6,205 bases of DNA from a bacterium. Lineage in GTDB: Bacteria; Chloroflexota; Dormibacteria; UBA8260; Bog-877. Of this stretch, positions 1 through 4,449 are shown in pieces (the first letter of the stretch is position 1; the number at the start of each line of letters is the position of its first letter). Below the pieces are notes generated by a model. That model was not told where the DNA came from and searched no databases. It saw only the letters and a list, made by a program, of their open reading frames with translations. A program made the translations under genes and the position numbers. The stretch covers positions 1-6,205 of the forward strand of contig JAKABA010000227.1 of the NCBI GenBank assembly GCA_021802115.1. Direction: 5' to 3'.

Positions 1-497
1 CGCTGGCGCGGGCGGACGCCGGACGCGAGCTGCAGCTCGGCCCCCTGGACCTGGCCGACTTTCTCGAGGAGTTCCTGGACAGCCGCCGTGTCGAGGTCGC
101 GAGGAGGCTCGAGCCCGGACTGGTGGTGCGAGCGGACCCCGACGCTCTCTTCACGATCTGCCAGAACCTCCAGGCCAACGCGGAACGCCACGGGGAGGTT
201 CGGGAGATCAGCTGGTCGACGGTCTCCAGCACCGACGAGGCCGGATTCCAGGTCTCCGACCGGGGCCCCGGGATCTCCCCGGAGGACCTGCCCCACGTCT
301 TCGAACGGTTCTACCGAGCGGGCGGCTCCCGCTCCCGTCAGGAGGGGGGCAGCGGCCTGGGGCTGGCGATCGTCCAGGCGCTGGCGGAGCGCATGGAGGG
401 GCGGGTGTCGGTGGAGTCCGAACCCGGCCGGGGGACCAGCTTCACGGTGTGGCTGAGGCGCGCTCCGGCGACTCCATGGTTGCCCCGACCCACCTGA
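1..497 (+). CDS. Sensor histidine kinase, C-terminal HATPase_c part (5' end outside window)
   Basis: The reading frame is open from base 3 and gives 164 visible residues ending at TGA 495-497. It is the ATP-binding (GHKL/HATPase_c) domain of a two-component sensor kinase, which phosphorylates a histidine in its own dimerisation domain and passes the phosphate to a response regulator. All four boxes are visible: N box NLQANAERH (residues about 55-63), G1 box DRGPGIS (86-92), F box FERFYRA (100-106) and G2 box GGSGLGLAIV (115-124). The GRGTSFTVWL end is typical of the last strands of this fold. The H box, any HAMP linker and the sensor segment lie to the left of the window, so the stimulus is unknown. 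The stretch before the N box fits the end of the linker to the dimerisation helices. The tail after the domain is short (about 14 residues). An internal GTG at 123 is not a real start, because the domain reads through it. The gene converges on the TusA-family gene with a 12-bp gap. Confidence 0.93.
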   Translation, partial: LARADAGRELQLGPLDLADFLEEFLDSRRVEVARRLEPGLVVRADPDALFTICQNLQANAERHGEVREISWSTVSSTDEAGFQVSDRGPGISPEDLPHVFERFYRAGGSRSRQEGGSGLGLAIVQALAERMEGRVSVESEPGRGTSFTVWLRRAPATPWLPRPT

Positions 498-509
498 GGG
501 AGGCCCTGG

Positions 510-773
510 TCAGCCCGGTCTCACGACCACCATCCGGACAACTCCCGGCTCCCAGGGAGAGATCTCGACGACCTGGTCCCCTACCTCCCGGCAGTTCCTT
601 GGCACCGACTCGCTCGGCTCCCCGAGGTCGAGCAGAACCTCGAGCCTGGTCCCCCGGGGGAGGCGCTCCAGGGCGATCTTGGTCTTGACGAAGGTGAGCG
701 GGCAGGCGATCCCTCGCAGGTCCAGCCTCGCTCCGGCGCCGGGCGCGAATTCGCTCAACCGGGTACCGGCCAT
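510..773 (-). CDS. TusA/SirA-family sulfur-carrier protein
   Basis: This is an 87-residue protein of the TusA family, small cytoplasmic carriers that hold sulfur as a persulfide on a conserved cysteine for tRNA thiolation, cofactor synthesis or sulfur oxidation. The hallmark is LDLRGIACPLTFVKTK (residues 17-32) with the active cysteine at C24, followed by a helix, the strand LEVLLDLGEP (44-53) and SVPRNCREVGDQVVEI (56-71). The usual CPxP motif reads CPLT, as in a known subgroup with CPLN/T-FVKTK. A second cysteine is at C61. I chose the ATG at 773 because it gives the normal family length; a GGGAG lies upstream but with a long 14-base spacer. A TTG at 827 in the same frame would add 18 residues and sits 9 bases after a possible -10 box, so it remains possible. 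No other sulfur gene is visible nearby, so the pathway cannot be named. Confidence 0.88.
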   Translation of the reverse strand: MAGTRLSEFAPGAGARLDLRGIACPLTFVKTKIALERLPRGTRLEVLLDLGEPSESVPRNCREVGDQVVEISPWEPGVVRMVVVRPG

Positions 774-787
774 CGGGTCAATTCGAT

Positions 788-792
788 CTCCC
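788..792 (-). promoter_or_regulatory. Possible ribosome binding site for the TusA-family gene
   Basis: GGGAG on the minus strand lies 14 bases before the ATG at 773. The spacing is longer than usual, so this is weak support for that start over the in-frame TTG at 827. Confidence 0.3.
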
Positions 793-829
793 GGGATAGC
801 CGCCTGTAACCATCGCTTCCCCACCAACG

Positions 830-835
830 TACCAT
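830..835 (+). promoter_or_regulatory. Possible -10 box for a leaderless transcript of the small membrane gene
   Basis: TACCAT fits TANNNT and is followed by exactly six bases and then the ATG at 842, so the predicted first transcribed base is the A of the start codon. There is no Shine-Dalgarno sequence between the box and the ATG, which agrees with leaderless translation. The bases about 17-19 upstream (TGTAAC/TAACCA, 805-812) do not match a TTGACA-type -35. The identical layout occurs at the lipoprotein gene (4371-4357). Confidence 0.45.
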
Positions 836-836
836 C

Positions 837-842
837 AGCATA
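837..842 (-). promoter_or_regulatory. Possible -10 box for the TusA-family gene
   Basis: TATGCT on the minus strand fits TANNNT. It would place the transcript start near 830. That leaves a leader of about 57 bases to the ATG at 773, or about 3 bases to the in-frame TTG at 827. No convincing -35 element is seen. The box overlaps the ATG of the opposite-strand gene by one base. Confidence 0.3.
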
Positions 843-1039
843 TGAGGCATCTGCTCCGCCACCCGCTCGCCGCCGTCCTGCTGGCGCTGGTCGTTCTGTT
901 CGTGGCCTTCTTTCTGGTGCTGCCCGCGCTCACGGTGATCTTCCACCTGATCCTCGGGCTGGCCATAATCTGGGTCCTCTTCTCCCTCTTCAAGGTCTAC
1001 CGCCACCACCAGCACCACGGGGCCACCACCCGCACCTGA
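842..1039 (+). CDS. Small two-helix membrane protein, unknown function
   Basis: This is a 65-residue protein I do not recognise. It has a short basic N-terminus (MRHLLRHP), then two hydrophobic stretches at about residues 9-30 and 32-50, separated by a Pro-Ala turn. It ends in a polar, histidine-rich tail (KVYRHHQHHG, residues 51-60). The layout is that of a small inner-membrane protein, probably a helical hairpin. The tail could bind metal, but four or five histidines alone do not show it. The gene is divergent from the TusA-family gene and is followed ten bases later by a perfect hairpin. Start choice rests on the ATG lying directly downstream of a TANNNT box; no ribosome binding site is seen. 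A longer minus-strand frame over the same bases is Gln/Glu/Gly-rich, as expected for the complement of a leucine-rich membrane gene. Confidence 0.62.
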   Translation: MRHLLRHPLAAVLLALVVLFVAFFLVLPALTVIFHLILGLAIIWVLFSLFKVYRHHQHHGATTRT

Positions 1040-1048
1040 TTCGGGCTC

Positions 1049-1071
1049 GCGACCGATCTCGGATCGGTCGC
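1049..1071. terminator. Perfect hairpin between convergent genes, likely bidirectional terminator
   Basis: GCGACCGATC (1049-1058) and GATCGGTCGC (1062-1071) are exact reverse complements around a TCG loop, giving a 10-bp stem. It sits 10 bases after the stop of the small membrane gene and about 110 bases past the stop of the ABC operon coming from the other side. Neither side has a T-run, so it is not a classical intrinsic terminator. T-poor stems of this kind are common in high-GC bacteria. A symmetric operator is the alternative. Confidence 0.55.
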
Positions 1072-1163
1072 TCCCCGTCCCCCGCGGTACTGGACTGGCT
1101 GCGGCCAAAGCGCCAGCTCCTTGGACGTGGCCCGAAGGCTGACCGGTGCCGGGTGCCGCTGGA

Positions 1164-1173
1164 AGCGATCGCT
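1164..1173. repeat. Short palindrome AGCGATCGCT downstream of the ABC operon
   Basis: This is a perfect 10-base palindrome 10 bases beyond the permease stop codon, with partly complementary flanks (GGA on the left, CCC on the right). It could form a weak small stem or be a protein-binding site, or be chance in GC-rich DNA. The rest of the 1072-1183 spacer shows only a tandem GGTGCCG pair at 1145-1158 and nothing gene-like. Confidence 0.25.
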
Positions 1174-1183
1174 CCGACTCCTC

Positions 1184-2002
1184 TCAGAGGCGGTCGAACG
1201 CCCCGCTGCGACGGCCCGCTCGCTCGAAGTTGGCGAACAGGAGATATGCGGCCGCGGCCCAGGCGCAGCCCACCACGAGCTCCAGCAGGATGTCCGGAAC
1301 AGCCCTGGAGAAGGGTGCCCCCAGGGCCAGCATCCGGCCCGCTGCGATCCCGTGGGTGAGGGGGAGGACCTGGCCGAGCACTCTCAGGAACAGGGGGAGG
1401 CGGCTCAGGGGGACCTCGACCCCGCACACCAGCAGCATCAGGAAGTAGGCGATGTTGGAGATCAGGAAGACATCGCGAACCCGCAGGCCCACCGAGCCCA
1501 GCGCCATCCCAAAGCCGGTGCAGGAGCCGGCGGTCACCAGGACCGCCAGGGCGAGGCCGGGGATCTCCGCCGGGGCGGGGCGAAAGCCCAACAGCAAGGC
1601 CGAAACCAGAAATCCGAAGCCGCAGGTCTGCAGGGCGCTGATCAAAACCGGCAGGCCCCGGCCCAGAAACAGCGCCAGGCGGTTGCTGGGGGTCGCCAGA
1701 ATCGGGCTCAGGGTTTGGAAGAACCGCTCATTGGCGATCGCCATCGTCATCCCGTAGAGACCGGCCATGCTGCAGATCTGGATCGAGTTGCCGACCACGA
1801 AAAAGCTGGTCGACCCAACCCCGGCGGCCCTCCCCAGGTACACGAAGAAGAGGATCTGGAAGAGTGGCGCCGCCAGCATGGTGGGGATGTACTGCCAGGG
1901 CGAGATCCAGTAGAAGAGCGCCCGGTAGGAGATCAGGCCACCGATGAAGAAGACGCGCCAGAAGTGGCGCCGGTAGGTGGCGGGGGCGACGGCCACGCTC
2001 AC
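1184..2002 (-). CDS. ABC-2 type transporter permease, second subunit
   Basis: This 272-residue membrane protein belongs to the ABC-2 permease class that exports drugs, lipids, polysaccharides or peptides. After a cytoplasmic N-terminus with an amphipathic start (FWRVFFIGGLISYRALFYW), hydrophobic segments lie at about residues 38-56, 66-90, 112-138, 148-172, 178-194 and 236-256, giving six helices. The sequence ANERFFQTLSPILATPSNRLALFLGR (91-115) is the usual cytoplasmic loop of the family. LPLTHGIAAGRMLALG (213-228) is the family's C-terminal motif. The start is the GTG at 2002, whose GTGA overlaps the TGA of the upstream permease; the frame extends further 5' but there it only shadows that gene. 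No clear ribosome binding site precedes it, so translation probably depends on termination and reinitiation. It likely forms a heterodimer with the upstream permease. The substrate is unknown. Confidence 0.93.
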   Translation of the reverse strand: MSVAVAPATYRRHFWRVFFIGGLISYRALFYWISPWQYIPTMLAAPLFQILFFVYLGRAAGVGSTSFFVVGNSIQICSMAGLYGMTMAIANERFFQTLSPILATPSNRLALFLGRGLPVLISALQTCGFGFLVSALLLGFRPAPAEIPGLALAVLVTAGSCTGFGMALGSVGLRVRDVFLISNIAYFLMLLVCGVEVPLSRLPLFLRVLGQVLPLTHGIAAGRMLALGAPFSRAVPDILLELVVGCAWAAAAYLLFANFERAGRRSGAFDRL

Positions 2003-2823
2003 TGGAAGTTCAAGGTCGCGTGGCGGCGGGCGCGGGTCTCTACCACGTGCACCAGCCACACCCCGAGCGCGAGATATCCCACCGACGCCAGCGCGCAGAG
2101 GGCGATCGGAGTTGCGGCATTCCCACCCAGCGCCGCCGTCCTGAGCGCCTCCACCCCCCAGGTGGGCGCCAGCACGTAGGCCAGAGGATGGGTCCACCCG
2201 GGCAGCAGGGAGAGCGGCACCAGCAGCCCGGTGATGAGCCAGACCGGGTACTCCAGCATGTTGGAGATGGCATTGGAGTTGCGGTACAGGACGAAGCTCG
2301 ACCCCATGACCAGCCCCAGCAGGCCCAGGCTGATCACGGTGACCACGGCCGCGAGGACGAAGAGCCCGGCACTCGCGAAGTGGAGGTGCGCGCCAAACAC
2401 CAACCAGCCCCACAGCAGGGTCGCCCCCATGGAGTAGAGCCCCACGGTGGCGGTCCCCAGAGTGATCCCCATCAGGATCAGGACGAATGGCGCGGGCGCC
2501 ATCACCAGCGGCTCCAGCATCCCCTGGTGTCGCTGCCAGGAGATCACCCCACCGCAGCCGAAGACCACGGTGGACCAGATCCCCATGATGCCGGCGCCCA
2601 GCGCGTAGTAGAGGAGCGGCAGGGTGCGGTTGCCAGCCTGCTGGTCGGCCATCGCGATGCTGGCGAAGATGAGCGGCTGGATGAGTGCGGTCATGACCAT
2701 GAATCCGGACTGCGCCTGCATCTTGAGCTGGTAGAACCAGCCGGTCAGCAGGGTTCGGGGCCAGCTAAGAGCCTGGGGACCACCGCGGAAGATGGGGTGG
2801 TCCAACTCGGCGAGACTGCTCAC
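1999..2823 (-). CDS. ABC-2 type transporter permease, first subunit
   Basis: This 274-residue permease has its hydrophobic segments at about residues 41-58, 70-92, 112-142, 151-177, 191-208 and 239-261, consistent with a six-helix ABC-2 membrane domain. The loop VISWQRHQGMLEPLVMAPAP (93-112) matches the E-x-x-x-G-T/M-L-E-x-L position that contacts the ATPase. EYPVWLITGLLVPLSLLPGW followed by LAPTWGVEALR is the typical C-terminal signature. The start is the GTG at 2823, which overlaps the ATPase stop by four bases (GTGA). A GGTGA that could pair with 16S rRNA lies seven bases upstream, inside the ATPase gene. The same frame runs much further 5' but only antisense-like, alanine/glycine/arginine-rich text that shadows the ATPase gene, so the longer start is rejected. 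It pairs with the next permease, whose GTG overlaps this gene's TGA. Confidence 0.93.
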   Translation of the reverse strand: MSSLAELDHPIFRGGPQALSWPRTLLTGWFYQLKMQAQSGFMVMTALIQPLIFASIAMADQQAGNRTLPLLYYALGAGIMGIWSTVVFGCGGVISWQRHQGMLEPLVMAPAPFVLILMGITLGTATVGLYSMGATLLWGWLVFGAHLHFASAGLFVLAAVVTVISLGLLGLVMGSSFVLYRNSNAISNMLEYPVWLITGLLVPLSLLPGWTHPLAYVLAPTWGVEALRTAALGGNAATPIALCALASVGYLALGVWLVHVVETRARRHATLNFQ

Positions 2824-3815
2824 GGTTGGGTCACCAGCGCCACGTAGGCGTCCTCCAGGGTCGGCTCCCGGGCCGCGATGCGCTCCACCCTGATCCCCTC
2901 CAGCAGGTGCAGCAGCCGGGCGGTCAGCTGGTCCGCCTGCCGGGCCTGGACCAGCAGCAGCTGCGCCTGATCCCTGACCTCCATGGCGACCGACTCCACC
3001 CCAGCCAGTTCCCGCATCCTGGTCAGGACGCCGTCGTCCACCCCATACGCCTCGACCTCGACCACGGTGCGGTCGGACGCCGCCGACTTGAGGTCCCTGG
3101 GGGTCCCCTCCGCCACGATCCTCCCCTTGGAGATGACCGCGATCCGGTCGCAGAGGCTGTCGGCCTCGAACATGTAATGGGTGGTGAGCAGCACCGTCTT
3201 GCCGGCCCGGGCGAGGTCTCCGATGAGCTGGCGCACCTCCCGCGCGCCCACCGGGTCCACCCCGATCGTGGGCTCGTCGAAGAAGAGCACCGGCGGATCG
3301 TGGAGCAGCCCGCGGGCCAGGTGCAGCCGCTGGCGCATCCCCCGGGAGAACCCCTCCACCCGCTCCCGCTCCCGGCCGCGCAGGCCCACCAGCTCCAGCA
3401 CCTCGTCGATGCGGTGCCGCAGGTGGCGGGGATCCAGGGCATAGAGCTCGGCGAAGTAACGCAGGTTGTCGAGTGCGGACAGGCGGTCGTACAGCCCCCG
3501 GTCCCCGCCGAACACGTACCCGATCCGCCGCCGCACCTGGCGGGCGTCCTGCACCACGTCGTGGCCCAGCACCCGCACCACCCCGGAGGTGGGCAGCAGC
3601 AGGGTGCACAGCACCCGTATGGTGGTGGTCTTGCCGGCCCCGTTGGGCCCGAGGAGGCCGAAGAGCTCCCCCTGAGCGACGGAAAGCGAGATGCCGCGCA
3701 CCGCCTCCACCTCCAGACGCCGCCGGCGCATGGTCCCGGTCGTGGTCCGGTAGGTGCGCCGCAACTCGTCGACCTCGATCGCGGGCACCGAACTGGCGTT
3801 TGTATGAATAGCCAT
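2820..3815 (-). CDS. ABC transporter ATP-binding protein, DrrA/NatA-like exporter
   Basis: This 331-residue ATPase powers the two permeases encoded just downstream. Visible motifs are Walker A GPNGAGKTT (56-64), signature FSRGMRQRL (156-164, replacing LSGGQ), Walker B PVLFFDEPT (175-183), D-loop GVDP (185-188) and the switch histidine H213 in TTHYMFEAD. The C-terminal 80 residues, ending in EPTLEDAYVALV, form the extra domain common in DrrA-like exporters (DUF4162 type). The Q-loop is unusual: the expected Gln after IGYVF is Gly (IGYVFGGDRGLY, 98-109). From memory, a subgroup of ABC-2 exporter ATPases shares this GG(D/E)RGLY form, so it need not be inactive. The N-terminus carries a basic insert (RTTTGTMRRRRLEVEAV) before the first strand, also common in that subgroup. 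The ATG at 3815 has no ribosome binding site but lies nine bases after TAAACT. Daunorubicin-type drug export is only one option for its job. Confidence 0.95.
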   Translation of the reverse strand: MAIHTNASSVPAIEVDELRRTYRTTTGTMRRRRLEVEAVRGISLSVAQGELFGLLGPNGAGKTTTIRVLCTLLLPTSGVVRVLGHDVVQDARQVRRRIGYVFGGDRGLYDRLSALDNLRYFAELYALDPRHLRHRIDEVLELVGLRGRERERVEGFSRGMRQRLHLARGLLHDPPVLFFDEPTIGVDPVGAREVRQLIGDLARAGKTVLLTTHYMFEADSLCDRIAVISKGRIVAEGTPRDLKSAASDRTVVEVEAYGVDDGVLTRMRELAGVESVAMEVRDQAQLLLVQARQADQLTARLLHLLEGIRVERIAAREPTLEDAYVALVTQP

Positions 3816-3824
3816 GGGCTCGAG

Positions 3825-3830
3825 AGTTTA
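3825..3830 (-). promoter_or_regulatory. Possible -10 box for the ABC operon
   Basis: TAAACT on the minus strand fits TANNNT and ends nine bases before the ATPase ATG, predicting a leader of about three bases. No -35 element is recognisable. The 79-bp spacer 3816-3894 has no strong hairpin, so read-through from the lipoprotein gene is also possible. Confidence 0.35.
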
Positions 3831-3894
3831 CCGGAGCTCGACCGCAGCGAGCGGCCTGGAAGTCCCTTTCGCTGGGACCGCCGTGGCTCGGGGC

Positions 3895-4359
3895 TCAGCC
3901 GGCCACCACCTCCACCACCATCCGGAAGGAAAGCGGTCCGCCGACGGTCACGACCGCCGTGCCCGGTCGCAGTGCCCGGAAGTCGATGACCACGATCTCG
4001 CCCGGACGGCCCGCGGCCAAGGGTTCGAGCGCCAGGACCGCCGAATCTGACGACCTCACCATGGAGGAGTCGAGCTCCCGGTCTCCCGCCCTTGGCAGCG
4101 TCAGGCTCAGGGTCTCTCCCTGGCGCAACCTGATCGTGCGTCCGTTTTCACCAAGGCCCGCACTGACAGCCTCGGTGCGGCCCGGCGGCGGAGAAGCCAC
4201 CGGAGGGGGTGTCGGCCGACCATGGTACTGCGCCGAGCCGGTCCCGATCGAGGTGCCCAGTCCAGCTGGCTGAGCCCCGCACCCGCTCATCAGCAGCGCA
4301 GCCGCGATGCCAGCGGGCTTCGCCCACCTAAGGATCCCCCGAGATGCGCCTGGGGTCAT
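3895..4359 (-). CDS. Putative lipoprotein with beta-rich (Ig/chagasin-like) C-terminal domain
   Basis: This is a 154-residue exported protein. A basic N-terminus and hydrophobic stretch (AKPAGIAAALLMSGC) end in a lipobox with C27 as the probable lipidated cysteine. A Pro-rich linker follows (residues about 48-60), then an all-beta-looking domain at about 72-154. GRTIRLRQGETLSLTLP (73-89), a conserved-looking SSDSAVL (103-109), IDFRALRPGTAVVTV (125-139) and FRMVVEVV suggest an Ig-like sandwich. The overall rhythm recalls chagasin-type (I42) protease inhibitors, but the NPTTG and W loops that block cysteine proteases are not visible, so inhibition should not be assumed. The ATG at 4359 is chosen because the signal peptide then starts correctly and a TANNNT box lies exactly six bases upstream. 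The longer start at 4431 would run through the 4416-4444 hairpin. It lies upstream of the ABC operon on the same strand, 79 bp away, so a functional link is possible but unproven. Confidence 0.8.
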   Translation of the reverse strand: MTPGASRGILRWAKPAGIAAALLMSGCGAQPAGLGTSIGTGSAQYHGRPTPPPVASPPPGRTEAVSAGLGENGRTIRLRQGETLSLTLPRAGDRELDSSMVRSSDSAVLALEPLAAGRPGEIVVIDFRALRPGTAVVTVGGPLSFRMVVEVVAG

Positions 4360-4365
4360 CCTTGC

Positions 4366-4371
4366 ACGGTA
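4366..4371 (-). promoter_or_regulatory. Possible -10 box for a leaderless transcript of the lipoprotein gene
   Basis: TACCGT on the minus strand fits TANNNT and is followed by six bases and then the ATG at 4359, so transcription would begin at the start codon. The AAGG directly touching the ATG is too close to act as a ribosome binding site. No good -35 is seen 16-18 bases upstream. The geometry equals that at 830-844. Confidence 0.45.
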
Positions 4372-4415
4372 GCTTGCCCGCCAGTTGGCGTCCGGCGCGA
4401 ACTGGCTGCAGGCAC

Positions 4416-4444
4416 GGAGGCCCGGGCGCACCGCCCGGGCCTCC
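4416..4444 (-). terminator. 13-bp GC-rich hairpin terminating the large secreted-protein gene
   Basis: GGAGGCCCGGGCG (4416-4428) and CGCCCGGGCCTCC (4432-4444) are perfect reverse complements with a three-base loop. It begins five bases after the TAG stop of the upstream minus-strand gene, the expected place for a terminator. No T-run follows. It separates the large gene from the lipoprotein gene, which then has its own promoter. Confidence 0.72.
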
Positions 4445-4449
4445 TCCTC

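Noticed and set aside
526..537. Shared CCACCATCCGGA at 526 and near 3913 as a dispersed repeat
   Set aside because: Both copies encode the RMVV stretch at the C-termini of two unrelated minus-strand proteins; twelve bases in GC-rich coding DNA is likely coincidence.
755..1108. Minus-strand frame of 117 codons opposite the small membrane gene
   Set aside because: It is Gln/Glu/Gly-rich as expected for the complement of Leu/Val codons and has no recognisable fold; the plus-strand reading makes two clean membrane helices.
1164..1173. GCGATCGC core as the cyanobacterial HIP1 repeat
   Set aside because: HIP1 is meaningful only when highly repeated; I noticed a single copy here, and the gene content does not suggest a cyanobacterium.
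679..1359. Plus-strand frame of 226 codons spanning the TusA, small membrane gene and terminator region
   Set aside because: It is Pro/Arg-rich, runs through the 1049-1071 hairpin and overlaps better-supported genes on both strands.
1121..2179. Plus-strand open frame of 352 codons across the second permease gene
   Set aside because: It is antisense to a clear ABC-2 permease; its product is Gln/Glu/Gly/His-rich low-complexity text, the usual complement of hydrophobic GC-rich coding.
2824..3609. 5' extension of the first permease frame through the ATPase gene
   Set aside because: The extension is Ala/Gly/Arg/Pro-rich out-of-frame reading of the ATPase; the GTG at 2823 gives the normal permease length and a stop-start overlap.
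2826..3989. Plus-strand open frame of 387 codons opposite the ABC ATPase
   Set aside because: It is the reverse shadow of a gene with all ABC ATPase motifs; the product is His/Pro/Gln-rich and resembles no protein family.
4360..4431. Longer lipoprotein start at ATG 4431
   Set aside because: It would place 24 polar residues before the signal peptide and begin inside the 4416-4444 hairpin.
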